64,000 nt of DNA from Microbacterium sp. XT11. Lineage in GTDB: Bacteria; Actinomycetota; Actinomycetes; Actinomycetales; Microbacteriaceae. The position numbers and the translations under genes were made by a program. Position 1 is the stretch's first letter, and each line of letters begins with the position of its first letter. Positions 1 to 8,026 of this stretch are shown here, piece after piece. The notes beneath the pieces are model-generated. The model saw only the letters and a list, made by a program, of their open reading frames with translations, did not search any database and was not told the origin of the DNA. The stretch is from contig NZ_CP013859.1 in assembly GCF_001513675.1 (NCBI RefSeq), positions 1,489,081-1,553,080 of the forward strand. Reading direction: 5' to 3'.

Positions 1-2
1 CG

Positions 3-1226
3 GGCATCGGTATCGCGGTCAACGCCTTCCAGCAGGCGCAGGAGGCAGCCGAAGAACTGCGACTCAAGGCCGTAGAACTGGCCGGTGACGCCCTCGACGC
101 GGGCGTATCTACCGACACGTGGGTTAGCAGCGCGCAGCGCATGGTCGAGCGCATCCGCGAACTCGAAGAACTCAAGTCCACCGACTGGCGGTGGTTCTGG
201 GAGGACGACCCCACACAGCTCGAAGAATGGGCCGACGCACTCAAGCGCATGGGGCGAGGCACCGAGGAAATCGGCTCGGTCCTGCGCGGCACCACCGAGG
301 ATGTGCAGGAGTACCGGGACGCGGTGCAGCGATCCAAGGACGCGCTCGATGAGGAATACGACAGCATCGGTCGGCTCGGTGCTCTCGCCACCGAGGAAGG
401 CCGCGAGCGGTTGCAAGCCCTGCTCGATCAGTCCCTCGCGCACAAGGACGTGCTCGAACAGCTAGACGAGGAACTCGCCATCCGGGCGCAGGCCGAGGAA
501 TCCCAGAAGCGCATGACCGCTGCGGGGATCGAGGACGCCGCAGCCGCAGCCGCAGCCGCAGAAGAAAAGGCGGAGCGGATCGCCGCCGCCGAGCAGGCCG
601 TGCAGGACTCGGTTCTCTCGGCGTACGACAACATGCGCGGTGCCGCGACCGAGTACGCCACCACCGAGGAAGGCGCGCTCGACATCAACCGGTGGGTGCA
701 GTACATGGAGGAACACCGCGCCGCCGCCGAGCAGTATCAGGCCAACCTCGCGACGATGAAGCTCACACCCGAGCAGTGGTCGAACCTCATGGAGATGCCC
801 GAGGACGCCCGGATGCAATGGGTCGCGCAGTTCGTCGCCCTCCCCGAGGAAGCACGGCCCCGGTACTCGGCAGCGCTCAACGACCTCGGGTCGAGCGGTG
901 GAAGTCAAGCCGCCGTCGGGTTCGAGGATTCGTTCGACCCGGACGCGGACGTTGAGATCACCGCACACACCAGCAAGGCCGAACGTGCCGTCAAGGAAGT
1001 GGCGAAAGACCGGACGGCGGAAATCAAGGTCAAGACGACCGGCAAGGCAGCCGCCAACGAAGCCCTCGACAAGGTGGCCCGCGACCGGACATGCACGATC
1101 CGCGTCAACCTCGACCTCTCCGGCGCGCAGCGGCAGATGGACAACTTCATCCGCAGCAACTCGAACCGGTCGATCCCCGTCTATGGCCGCTACATCGGCC
1201 CCGCAATCGGAAGGGCAGTGCGATGA
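3..1226 (+). CDS. Phage tape measure protein, C-terminal part (5' end outside window)
   Basis: The reading frame is open from the first complete codon of the window, so only the C-terminal ~407 residues are seen and the start lies upstream. The sequence is long-helical, rich in Ala, Glu and Arg with an Ala/Glu coiled-coil stretch around the middle, and ends in a basic tail. This composition and the position directly before small tail and minor tail genes fit a siphovirus tape measure protein, which sets tail length and is ejected with the DNA. No hydrophobic membrane segment or lytic domain is visible in this part. It overlaps the next gene by ATGA. Assignment rests on context more than on motifs. 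Confidence 0.75.
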   Translation, partial: GIGIAVNAFQQAQEAAEELRLKAVELAGDALDAGVSTDTWVSSAQRMVERIRELEELKSTDWRWFWEDDPTQLEEWADALKRMGRGTEEIGSVLRGTTEDVQEYRDAVQRSKDALDEEYDSIGRLGALATEEGRERLQALLDQSLAHKDVLEQLDEELAIRAQAEESQKRMTAAGIEDAAAAAAAAEEKAERIAAAEQAVQDSVLSAYDNMRGAATEYATTEEGALDINRWVQYMEEHRAAAEQYQANLATMKLTPEQWSNLMEMPEDARMQWVAQFVALPEEARPRYSAALNDLGSSGGSQAAVGFEDSFDPDADVEITAHTSKAERAVKEVAKDRTAEIKVKTTGKAAANEALDKVARDRTCTIRVNLDLSGAQRQMDNFIRSNSNRSIPVYGRYIGPAIGRAVR

Positions 1227-1585
1227 CAGCTCGCATCACGCAACGCAAGGCCGGTGGTACGTCGTTCTGGGCGGAGCAAGTGCTCGGGTACCGCGCTGAG
1301 CGCAAGTCCCGCAACCGCATCCACGACGTCGTGGGCGGCGGCGTCGCCGTGCAGCTCGGCGCAGCCAACCCCCGCAGCGGACATCTCGATGTGCTGATCC
1401 TCCACGAACAGAGCGCCCTCGACGCTTTCAACCTCCTCTCCCTCGGTGAGGTGTACACGTTCGAATCGTTCGACCGGCCCGCCCTGAACATGACGTTCAG
1501 CGTCGATGAGAACAGCGTGAGCATCGAACTCGACCCGACGACCCGTGAGTACTGGATCGTCGGGTTCGGATTCCAGGAGCTGTAA
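1223..1585 (+). CDS. Small phage tail protein (distal-tail-like)
   Basis: A 120-residue protein starting at the ATG that overlaps the tape measure stop (ATGA) and ending in a TAATG junction with the next gene, so all three are translationally coupled. The sequence is mixed alpha/beta with a central stretch about data typical of tail adaptor proteins (a beta-rich region and a conserved-looking EYWIVGF near the end). No catalytic motif is recognised. By position between tape measure and the large minor tail protein, a distal tail or tail-tip adaptor role is the best inference; no specific family could be named. Confidence 0.6.
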   Translation: MTARITQRKAGGTSFWAEQVLGYRAERKSRNRIHDVVGGGVAVQLGAANPRSGHLDVLILHEQSALDAFNLLSLGEVYTFESFDRPALNMTFSVDENSVSIELDPTTREYWIVGFGFQEL

Positions 1586-3750
1586 TGCCCGCCATCGAAC
1601 ACGAATTCCGGGCGGTCACCCGGATCAACGGCGGCGATCCCCTATCGGTCTCAAGCGGACACACCACCTTCGATGAGACGTGGGCACCGCACATTCGCGG
1701 GTCGCTGCGCGTTCCGCTCGGCAGCGTCGACAACCTCGACGCCATCGACCCCCGCAAGCCGCAGCGCGTCACCATCGCCACCACGGAATCCGGGTACGTC
1801 GAGCCGGTCGAACGAACCATCGACCTCGGCCTGCGCTCCCGCCGCATCGACTACCTCTCCGGCGAACTCGAACTTGAACTCGCGTCGGACGAAGCACTCC
1901 TACAGGACCACTCGCTACTTGCCACCACCCCCAACAAGGGAGCGCGGGCGTTCGAATCATCGCTCCGTGCGGTCTGTGACTGGGCGCTGTCTCAAGTGCC
2001 GAGCATCCTCCGCAACCTCGAACCCAACTCGCGCGGTCTCAGCACCGGCAACCTCGCACCCTATGGGCCTCGGTTCGGCTGGGCGCGGTCGTTCGTGACC
2101 ACGGGTTCGCCCGCGCCGGGTGCGCCCGCGACGGTGGTGCGGTTCACGTCGCCCGAATCGGGCAGTGTGAGCGGGCGTGGGGTGGACTCGTACGGAAACC
2201 CTGACCTCGCCGCGCCGGGTACGTCGGGCGGATGGCTCGAAGGACCGCGAGTAAACCCGGGCCAGACAATCACGATCTCGCGTTTCATACGGCTGTTCGT
2301 GGGAAAGACGACGTGGGTCACCCGCGTGCGGTTTCACAATGGCGCTGGCGCATGGGTCGGCAGCACGATGAGCGGTGCGGTGGTTGAGCAGACACTTGCC
2401 AACAACTGGGCGCGGCCCTCGTGGACGGGCGTAGTTCCTGCGGGCGCGAAGTACGTAGCGATCTCGACCGTGATGGCGGGTGCCACGGCGCTGACGACCA
2501 GCACCCTCATGGACATCACGGGAGTGATGACCGAGGTGACGGATAAGGTGCGTCCCTGGCATGAACTCGTGCTGCAACCGGATGGCATCAATGACCGGGA
2601 CATCACCGCGCAGTGGGATGCCGTCAACCTCGTGCGAAACGGCGACGCGCGCAACGACATCACCGGGTGGTCGATCGGTTCGGCGTCCACTTCCATCGCC
2701 CACAACACGGGTGCGGGCGTCGGCGGGACTACCGGCTACGTCGCCGCGACGCAGAGCGGCGCGCAGGGAGCCGTGTGGACGGTCCCGCCCGAGATCGGAC
2801 TGTCCGTCTCCGAGGGGGACATGCTCACCGCGAGCTGCTACGTGCGCCACGACGGGGCGGCACAGAGTCAGCTCCTTTTCCGGTGGTACGACCAGGACGG
2901 CGCGGCCATCTCAACACGGGGCGGCACGAGCCTCACGCTCAACTCGGCATGGCAGCGTCTGACGGTCACCGCCGTCGCCCCGGCCCGCGCCGTCAAGGGG
3001 GCCGTGTACGTCGCTCTCGGTTCGTCCGCTGCGGGCAAGACATGGGCGCTCGATAAGGCGATGGTGAGCGAGGGGCCGATAGTCGAGGACTACTTCGACG
3101 GGTACACCACGAACACCGAGAACTACACGTACACGTTCGAAGGCACAGCGGCAGCCTCCGCATCCCGCCGCACCGCGACGCCTGAACGGCTCCCGGAAAT
3201 CTTCAACTGGAACCCCGGCCAATCCCTCTGGGACTTCCTCACCCCACTCGTGGAGTCGTCCGGACTGCGGCTCTGGTGCGACGAATCGCGCCTGTGGCGG
3301 CTGAGCGGCCCTGGCGACGTTCTCGACGTGCCGTCCATCTCGGCTCAGAGCGGCGACAACGGCAACATGCTCGACGGCACCGACGAGCTCAGCCGCGACG
3401 GCGACGAATGGGCCGACGGTGTGGTGATTCACCACCGCTGGACGGACGGCACGGGCAAGACGCGCGAGGCGTACGACATCGCCGGGACCAGCGGCAAGGT
3501 GCTCACCGTCGAGCGTGACAGCGCCTACCCCGGCCCCGGTGCCGCCGCCTACACGTTGCAACGCATCCGAGGTCGAGGGCGTACCCAGACGCTGCAACTG
3601 CTCAAGAACACGGGCGCGCGGCCCAACGCCCTCACCTACAGCACCACACCGGGCAGCCCCACCCTCTACGGGCGCGCGACCGCCGTCACTCTCGACCTCC
3701 AGTCCGGCGTCGTGGATGTCACCACGCGCGACAACACCCTCAACCCCTGA
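1585..3750 (+). CDS. Phage minor tail protein with carbohydrate-binding-like inserts
   Basis: 721 residues. The N-terminal ~120 residues and the C-terminal ~180 residues look like a tail hub or baseplate fold, whereas residues ~170-310 and ~350-530 are beta-rich modules resembling carbohydrate-binding inserts (the second opens with NLVRNGDA and a GWS motif and ends with a DYFDG motif). Such inserts are common in actinophage receptor-binding tail proteins, so host cell-wall glycan binding is inferred. The ATG overlaps the preceding stop by one base (TAATG). It precedes the endolysin, the usual siphovirus order. Confidence 0.8.
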   Translation: MPAIEHEFRAVTRINGGDPLSVSSGHTTFDETWAPHIRGSLRVPLGSVDNLDAIDPRKPQRVTIATTESGYVEPVERTIDLGLRSRRIDYLSGELELELASDEALLQDHSLLATTPNKGARAFESSLRAVCDWALSQVPSILRNLEPNSRGLSTGNLAPYGPRFGWARSFVTTGSPAPGAPATVVRFTSPESGSVSGRGVDSYGNPDLAAPGTSGGWLEGPRVNPGQTITISRFIRLFVGKTTWVTRVRFHNGAGAWVGSTMSGAVVEQTLANNWARPSWTGVVPAGAKYVAISTVMAGATALTTSTLMDITGVMTEVTDKVRPWHELVLQPDGINDRDITAQWDAVNLVRNGDARNDITGWSIGSASTSIAHNTGAGVGGTTGYVAATQSGAQGAVWTVPPEIGLSVSEGDMLTASCYVRHDGAAQSQLLFRWYDQDGAAISTRGGTSLTLNSAWQRLTVTAVAPARAVKGAVYVALGSSAAGKTWALDKAMVSEGPIVEDYFDGYTTNTENYTYTFEGTAAASASRRTATPERLPEIFNWNPGQSLWDFLTPLVESSGLRLWCDESRLWRLSGPGDVLDVPSISAQSGDNGNMLDGTDELSRDGDEWADGVVIHHRWTDGTGKTREAYDIAGTSGKVLTVERDSAYPGPGAAAYTLQRIRGRGRTQTLQLLKNTGARPNALTYSTTPGSPTLYGRATAVTLDLQSGVVDVTTRDNTLNP

Positions 3751-3760
3751 AAGGCACAAC

Positions 3761-4561
3761 ATGGTTACCAAGCTCCCTATCCCGTTCGCTCGACACACCA
3801 CCTATCCGGATCACTCCGGCGTTGACTTCCCCGTAGGCGAGGGCACCATCGTCAAGGCTGCGGGCAACGGAAAGATCGTCGGACGCGGCTACACCGCCCG
3901 CGCCGGGTACTACGTCCGCGTGAAGTACGGCACCGGCGCGCAGGTGATGAGCTGTCATCTCCGCAACCTCGGCTCGACGCCGCCCGTCGGTCGCCTCGTC
4001 GCTGAGGGGAGCGTCATCGGCGCAAGCGGCAACACCGGCCACACCACCGGCCCGCACCTGCACCAGGAGGTCGATGGGGCCGCTACCACGGACGGCTACT
4101 GGCGCTACCACGACCCCAACCGCGTCATCGGTCAGGGCGGCACGGGGCGACCCGTCGGCAGGAACCTCACCAAGCGCCCGACCGCCGACATTCAGCGGCT
4201 CGTCGGCGCGAACCCTGACGGCAAGTACGGACCCGACACCACCGCGCGCGTCATGGCGTGGCAGTCCGCCAACGGACTCACCCCGGACGGCATCTGGGGC
4301 CAGCTCTCCGACGCGAAGGGCTTCGGGTCCGGCGCACCGTCCGGCGCACGGCCCACCATCCGCCGAGGCGACAAGGGGCCGCACGTGCTCGCACTTCAGA
4401 CCCGACTCAAGACCGCCTACAGCCTCTACGCCGGGAAACTCGCGCTCGACTCCGACTTCGGACCCGCCACCGAGCGGGCCGTCAAGGAGTTCCAGCGGCG
4501 TGCCGGTCTCGCCGTTGATGGCATCGTCGGGCCGAACACGTGGAAGGCGCTGGGCCTGTGA
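3761..4561 (+). CDS. Endolysin: M23 metallopeptidase with two peptidoglycan-binding modules
   Basis: 266 residues. The N-terminal half is an M23/LytM zinc peptidase: HSGVD supplies the first zinc ligands (H-x3-D) and GPHLHQE the catalytic HxH motif. Two peptidoglycan-binding (PG_binding_1) modules follow, roughly residues 140-185 and 200-266, each with a DG-x-(Y/W)-GP(D/N)T-like repeat end. There is no signal peptide, so the enzyme would need a holin to reach the wall; two holin-like genes follow directly. The start at 3761 is preferred over a longer upstream extension because that extension would overlap the tail gene out of frame. Function: host cell lysis by cutting peptide cross-links. 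Confidence 0.92.
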   Translation: MVTKLPIPFARHTTYPDHSGVDFPVGEGTIVKAAGNGKIVGRGYTARAGYYVRVKYGTGAQVMSCHLRNLGSTPPVGRLVAEGSVIGASGNTGHTTGPHLHQEVDGAATTDGYWRYHDPNRVIGQGGTGRPVGRNLTKRPTADIQRLVGANPDGKYGPDTTARVMAWQSANGLTPDGIWGQLSDAKGFGSGAPSGARPTIRRGDKGPHVLALQTRLKTAYSLYAGKLALDSDFGPATERAVKEFQRRAGLAVDGIVGPNTWKALGL

Positions 4562-4734
4562 CCGAGCCGCTTCCCGTCGTCGTCGCACGGATCGAGACCC
4601 GCGTCATGGCCGTCGAGCGAGACGTGCGCGACCTCAAGAACGACCAGGCGTCGCGCCGGCCGACGTGGCCCTCGGTGGTCTCGTCCCTCGTGGCCGCCGC
4701 CGCACTCGTCCTCACCCTCATTCAGAACCTCTAG
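4558..4734 (+). CDS. Small holin-like protein with one membrane segment
   Basis: 58 residues, starting at the GTG that overlaps the endolysin stop (GTGA). An N-terminal heptad-like helix with IETRVMAVERDVRDL is followed by a short charged linker and a single hydrophobic segment near the C-terminus (VVSSLVAAAALVLTLI). This layout (coiled coil then one transmembrane helix) matches small lysis-cassette proteins of actinophages, either a class III-like holin or an antiholin. Location next to the endolysin supports the lysis role; no experimental family signature is visible. Confidence 0.65.
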   Translation: MTEPLPVVVARIETRVMAVERDVRDLKNDQASRRPTWPSVVSSLVAAAALVLTLIQNL

Positions 4735-4747
4735 GAAGGAAACCCAC

Positions 4748-4975
4748 ATGGTCACCCCCACCACACGCCGCGAACGGAGAGCCGCCCTCCGAGGGCGAAC
4801 GTCCGTGCTGCTCACGCCCAAGTTCCGGAAGTGGGCGTACGGCGTCACCGCTGCGGCGCTCGCCCTCGCCATCGCTATCGGGTGGGTTCCCGTCGGTGCC
4901 TCTCCCGTCGTCCTCCCGCTGCTCATGGCCGTGTTCTACGTCGATGAGACCGGGAACCCGAAGGAAGACGATTAG
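4748..4975 (+). CDS. Holin-like membrane protein
   Basis: 75 residues preceded by AGGAAG. A very basic N-terminus (about 30 residues, many Arg and Lys) is followed by two hydrophobic segments (AYGVTAAALALAIAIGW and SPVVLPLLMAVFYV) and an acidic tail. This is a class II holin-like topology. It is the last gene of the rightward late operon and is followed by a strong hairpin terminator. The pair of small membrane proteins after an endolysin suggests a two-component holin system. Confidence 0.65.
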   Translation: MVTPTTRRERRAALRGRTSVLLTPKFRKWAYGVTAAALALAIAIGWVPVGASPVVLPLLMAVFYVDETGNPKEDD

Positions 4976-5009
4976 GCCCTCAGCGGGCCTCTGACGGCCC
5001 CGGACATGG

Positions 5010-5040
5010 AACGGCCCCCACCACACGGTGAGGGCCGTTT
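5010..5040 (+). terminator. Hairpin terminator at end of prophage late operon
   Basis: Arms AACGGCCC (5010-5017) and GGGCCGTT (5032-5039) form a perfect 8-bp stem around a 14-base loop and end in TTT. It lies between the rightward lysis genes and the leftward integrase cluster, so it may end transcription from both directions. Confidence 0.75.
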
Positions 5041-5064
5041 CAGCGTCAACCGTAGGTTGACGGC

Positions 5065-5281
5065 CTACCAGAGCATTCCGGCGGCTGCTGCACGTTCTCG
5101 GCGCTCGATCGCGCGACTGCGATTCGTAGAACTCGCCGCGGTACGGCACCAAATGCAGCCGTAGCGCGTCGCCCGAGATCGGGCAGTCAACACCGGCGCG
5201 CTCGTAGGCGAGTGCAACGCTGTGAGCGCACCAGTCCTGCGCAACGCCTGCCATTAGTTCGGCTCGCAACGTGTCGCTCAT
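5065..5281 (-). pseudogene. Small prophage gene with a frame change near its end
   Basis: Starts at the ATG overlapping the stop of the HTH gene (ATGA), giving MSDTLRAELMAGVAQD followed by a protein-like stretch to about residue 54 (GEFYESQSR). In that frame the sequence then runs without a stop through the terminator and antisense to the holin, which is unnatural. One base further, the frame reads IERRERAAAAGMLW and stops at 5065, just before the terminator. Dropping a single base near 5118 restores a complete ~71-residue protein. Either a true frameshift, a sequencing error, or a shorter overlapping gene with a GTG start. Function unknown; cysteine pairs hint at a small metal-binding or excision protein. 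Confidence 0.5.
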
Positions 5282-5517
5282 GCCGCCCACCGTTTCGCCG
5301 CTGCTTGCTTGCTCATCCCCGCCGCTGCGCCGATCTCGGCCCACGACCTGCCGTTGTCGTGCTGGCCCTTCACGGATGCGGCGATGGCCGCGTCCAGCTC
5401 GGCCCGCAGCGCCAACAGCTCGGCAAGCTCGAACTCATCCGCCTCGGCCACGCGACGGCCCGCCGCGCGGATCATCCGCCGCAGCATCGCAAGGTAGCTC
5501 ATCGTCTCGACGCTCAT
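5278..5517 (-). CDS. Small HTH DNA-binding protein of the prophage
   Basis: 79 residues, coupled to the integrase by an ATGA overlap. The N-terminal two thirds form an amphipathic helix rich in Leu, Ala and Glu (ELAELLALRAELDAAIAA), and the C-terminus carries a compact helix-turn-helix, SWAEIGAAAGMSKQAAAKRW, like the sigma-4 or MerR-type HTH seen in many small actinophage proteins. Co-transcription with integrase suggests a role in lysogeny control or excision. Internal ATG codons (MSYLAM, MLRRM) are possible alternative starts. Confidence 0.7.
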   Translation of the reverse strand: MSVETMSYLAMLRRMIRAAGRRVAEADEFELAELLALRAELDAAIAASVKGQHDNGRSWAEIGAAAGMSKQAAAKRWAA

Positions 5518-6389
5518 ATCGCCCTCAGTCTCCGTTCGGGGGGAGTCGGAATGTCATAGCCCGCAGCGGCGTACACGGCGGCACGCAGCCGCGCGTCGGC
5601 GGGCCGTATGTAGTGCTGCGACGCGGACAGGTTCACGTGCCCGAGAAGCCGCCCCGCCGTCATCACGTCGCCATCGGTGGACTCGTGAATGTTCGTGCCG
5701 AACGAATGGCGCAGCTTGTGCCCCGTCCAATGGCCGTCGATGGAGTCACGAAGAATCTCACCGACGCGGCGCGGCGACAGGTGACCGTCGATCTTCCCGG
5801 GGAAGAAGAACCCCTCACCGAGCGCGCGCAGCTCCAACGCCATTCGCGGTGTCAGCGGCACGATGCGCGTCTTACGGCCCTTGCCATGCACGAGAAGCGA
5901 CCACCCGAGCAAGTCCTGCCGAAGGTCGTTCGAGTGCGCCACGGCGATCTCACCCCGGCGCAGCCCGTGGTCGTACGCGAGACGCATCATGACCTCGGCG
6001 CGATGGTCGCCCCGCACGCGCGCCCGCCGCTGCGCCGCCTCGTATACCGGGGCGGGCACCGGGTCCGGATTCGGCGCTGCGGCCTTCACGCGGGGGAGCT
6101 GCTTAGCCGGGTTCACCATCGTGTACCCCGAGCGCTTGGCCCATTTGAAAAACTCGCGAAACCCGGCGTACCGGCTCCGGCGCGTCTCGGTGCTCCACGA
6201 CTGCGCGCCGACGTAGCGCAGCAGATGAGACGCGCGCACGGCATCCGGTAGAACCTCGATCCGGCGCGCCAGGTGCGTCAACTGCTCGCGGCGCGCTCGA
6301 ACCGTATTCGGTGAGCGGTCAGCGGCCACAAGGTGCAGCACGTAGTCGTCGATGACCTGTTGCCAAGTGGGATTCAGCGGCATTGCCAT
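5514..6389 (-). CDS. int: Tyrosine recombinase, prophage integrase
   Basis: 291 residues, usual length for a phage tyrosine integrase. An N-terminal SAM-like core-binding domain (about 1-100) precedes the catalytic domain with the full set of residues: Arg144 in HGLRRGE, a beta-hairpin Lys near 173, H224-x-x-R227 in HKLRH, His251 in LLGH and the nucleophile Tyr260 in QHYIRP. The start is supported by AAAGGAG about ten bases upstream. Its 5' end faces the tRNA fragment at ~6.7 kb, the expected arrangement of int next to the attachment site. It recombines attP with the host tRNA gene and, with an excision factor, reverses this. Confidence 0.95.
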   Translation of the reverse strand: MAMPLNPTWQQVIDDYVLHLVAADRSPNTVRARREQLTHLARRIEVLPDAVRASHLLRYVGAQSWSTETRRSRYAGFREFFKWAKRSGYTMVNPAKQLPRVKAAAPNPDPVPAPVYEAAQRRARVRGDHRAEVMMRLAYDHGLRRGEIAVAHSNDLRQDLLGWSLLVHGKGRKTRIVPLTPRMALELRALGEGFFFPGKIDGHLSPRRVGEILRDSIDGHWTGHKLRHSFGTNIHESTDGDVMTAGRLLGHVNLSASQHYIRPADARLRAAVYAAAGYDIPTPPERRLRAI

Positions 6390-6423
6390 TTCTCCATCTC
6401 TCCTTTACGAAGGGGGAAGATAG

Positions 6424-6606
6424 CTAGAAACGGCTACCAGCGCGTGGGGACAGGGTGGCGCGCGTCCTCAGCCCCCGCAGCGTCGCGAGGCCCGCCTGAG
6501 ACGAGAACGCACGGTTCGGCTCGCCCGTCCTCGGCGGGATGCCGGGGACGCTCGCGATCACCTGCGCCGTGTCGCAGGCGTCCATGTCGAACAGTGCGTC
6601 GCTCAC
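6424..6606 (-). CDS. Possible small prophage protein
   Basis: A 60-residue reading frame with a GTG start (MSDALFDMDACDTAQVIASV) between integrase and the attachment site. The first half has balanced, protein-like composition; the Arg/Ser/Thr-rich second half less so. No convincing ribosome binding site and no recognised family. It could be a short early-lysogeny gene or a chance frame in G+C-rich DNA. Confidence 0.3.
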   Translation of the reverse strand: MSDALFDMDACDTAQVIASVPGIPPRTGEPNRAFSSQAGLATLRGLRTRATLSPRAGSRF

Positions 6607-6690
6607 AGGGCCACCGCCTCGACCACGCAGAGCGCCTGATAGGCTACGTCGAGCGCCTCACAGTCGAACAGGTCGGCGCTGAGCGGGAGT

Positions 6691-6738
6691 TCCGACTCCC
6701 AATCAGAAGGTTGGGGGTTCGAGTCCCTCGGGGCGCGC
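6691..6738 (+). other. Attachment-site half: 3' part of a tRNA gene (tRNA-Arg-like)
   Basis: ATCAGAAGGTTGGGGG followed by TTCGAGT, CCCTC and GGGGCGCG reads as the 3' side of an anticodon stem, the variable loop, a complete T arm and the 3' acceptor strand. The matching 5' acceptor strand (GCGCCCC) and a D arm are absent upstream, so this is not a functional tRNA. The variable loop and T arm resemble actinobacterial tRNA-Arg(ACG) from memory. Integrase at one side and host genes at the other make this the bacterial-side att junction; the restored full tRNA should lie at the other prophage end, outside the window. The exact core boundaries cannot be set from one end. Confidence 0.75.
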
Positions 6739-6755
6739 ACTGTGTTGAGACAGTA

Positions 6756-6789
6756 CAAGACCCCCGTCGCTCACGCGGCGGGGGTCTTG
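6756..6789 (+). terminator. Hairpin terminator behind the tRNA end
   Basis: CAAGACCCCCGTCGC (6756-6770) and GCGGCGGGGGTCTTG (6775-6789) form a 15-bp stem with one mismatch and a 4-base loop, about 18 bases after the tRNA 3' end. It is probably the original terminator of the tRNA gene, now separated from the tRNA body by the prophage. Confidence 0.7.
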
Positions 6790-6937
6790 CTCTACCCGGA
6801 CACCCGAGGCGTCCGGGACGACGGGAGGAGAGAACCATCGCTGCAGTGTTCGCAGCGGGTGCTCCCCGTCGTTCTGCGTCGAGCTGACGGCGTCAGGCCG
6901 AGCATCCGCCTCTCCGTTCTCGTGAAAGGCGGCTCTC

Positions 6938-7858
6938 ATGAGCTCTCCGTCTTCTGTTCCCTTCTCTGTTGCCGGCCCCGGCGGCTCTCGACCGCTCGCG
7001 GGCCGCGCACTCGTGCTCGGCGGGGGTGGATCGACCGGCAACGCGTGGTTGATCGGTGTGATCGCCGGTCTGCACGAGGCCGGTGTCGATGCCGCAGCTG
7101 CCGAGCTGGTCGTCGGCACGTCCGCGGGCGCCACCGCCGCCGTGCAGATCACCACGGCTGACCCCTCCGCGCTTCTCGACGCCGTGCTCGCCTCGTCGGC
7201 TCCTGCTGCAGCGCACCCGCACCGCGGTTCCGCCGTGCGGTCGGCGGCGCAGAGCATGTCGGCCACGAGCGGGATCATCGCGGGCTCGGCCGACCTGCAT
7301 GACATGCGCCGTCGACTCGGTGCGGCGGCGATCGCCCGCGACCATGACGGCACCTTCTCGGAGACGTGGCGCCGCACCGTGTCGGCCAGGCTGCCCGCCG
7401 ACGAGTGGCCGTCGCGGCGGCTGCTCGTTCCGGCGGTGGATGCCGACACCGGTGAGCCTGTGGTCTTCGAGCGGGACGGCGGGGTCGGCGTCGCGGATGC
7501 CGTCGCCGCCAGCTGCGCGAGCGGCATCGCCTATCGCATCGGTCGCCGCCGCTTCATCGACGGAGGGTATCGGCGCAATGAGAACGCCGACCTCGCCTCG
7601 GGGAGCAGCGTGGTGCTCGCGCTCAGTCCGTTCGGTGGACGCAGCCGGCAACCGCGCGAGTGGGGGACGTGGCTGTCGGCACAGGTCGACGAACTGCGAG
7701 GAGAGGGCAGCTGCGTGCGCGTCGTGACGCCCGGTGACGAGTTCGAGCGGATGGGTGGGGCGCGCGCGATGGATCCCGCGCTTCGCGCGGACGCGGCTCG
7801 TCTGGGCAGGGCGCAGGGCGAGGTTCTCGCACCCGAGATCGCGGCGCTCGGATGGTGA
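6938..7858 (+). CDS. Patatin-like phospholipase family protein
   Basis: 306 residues with the hallmarks of bacterial patatins: the glycine-rich oxyanion loop GGGGSTG (28-34), the nucleophile elbow GTSAG with Ser62, and the DGG motif at 208-210 that supplies the catalytic Asp of the Ser/Asp dyad. No signal peptide, so probably cytosolic or membrane-associated lipid acyl hydrolase. GAAAGG precedes the ATG. It is the first host gene after the prophage and stands alone. Substrate unknown. Confidence 0.88.
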   Translation: MSSPSSVPFSVAGPGGSRPLAGRALVLGGGGSTGNAWLIGVIAGLHEAGVDAAAAELVVGTSAGATAAVQITTADPSALLDAVLASSAPAAAHPHRGSAVRSAAQSMSATSGIIAGSADLHDMRRRLGAAAIARDHDGTFSETWRRTVSARLPADEWPSRRLLVPAVDADTGEPVVFERDGGVGVADAVAASCASGIAYRIGRRRFIDGGYRRNENADLASGSSVVLALSPFGGRSRQPREWGTWLSAQVDELRGEGSCVRVVTPGDEFERMGGARAMDPALRADAARLGRAQGEVLAPEIAALGW

Positions 7859-7883
7859 ACCCCCTGGCCGTCTGTGCAGGGCT

Positions 7884-7912
7884 TTGACGTGGGCGCCCGA
7901 CCGGCGTAGTCT
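7884..7912 (+). promoter_or_regulatory. Promoter of the copper operon
   Basis: TTGACG (7884-7889), a 17-base spacer and TAGTCT (7907-7912) form a good vegetative promoter. The start point would fall near 7919, directly at the first CsoR-type operator, so bound repressor would block initiation. Confidence 0.7.
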
Positions 7913-7921
7913 CGGATCCAG

Positions 7922-7938
7922 ATACCCCCTAGGGGTAT
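7922..7938 (+). promoter_or_regulatory. CsoR-type copper operator, site 1
   Basis: ATACCCCCTAGGGGTAT is a palindrome of the class bound by copper-sensing CsoR repressors (TACCC...GGGTA type). It sits just after the -10 box of the promoter that leads into copZ, the proposed protein and copA. Confidence 0.8.
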
Positions 7939-7992
7939 TTCCCCGAATCGGGAATGCCTGGCAGGACCGATCGGTTGGAGCAAGCGAAGCCC

Positions 7993-8009
7993 ATACCCCC
8001 ACCGGGTAT
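7993..8009 (+). promoter_or_regulatory. CsoR-type copper operator, site 2
   Basis: ATACCCCCACCGGGTAT repeats the outer bases of site 1 (ATACCC...GGGTAT), centred 71 bp downstream and 18 bp before the copZ start codon. It would act inside the transcribed leader, as a second repressor site or roadblock. Confidence 0.7.
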
Positions 8010-8026
8010 TACGAAAGGAGCGGAAC

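Noticed and set aside
6660..6738. A complete tRNA gene at the prophage edge
   Set aside because: There is no 5' acceptor strand matching GGGGCGC and no D arm in the ~75 bases upstream, so only the 3' half is present.
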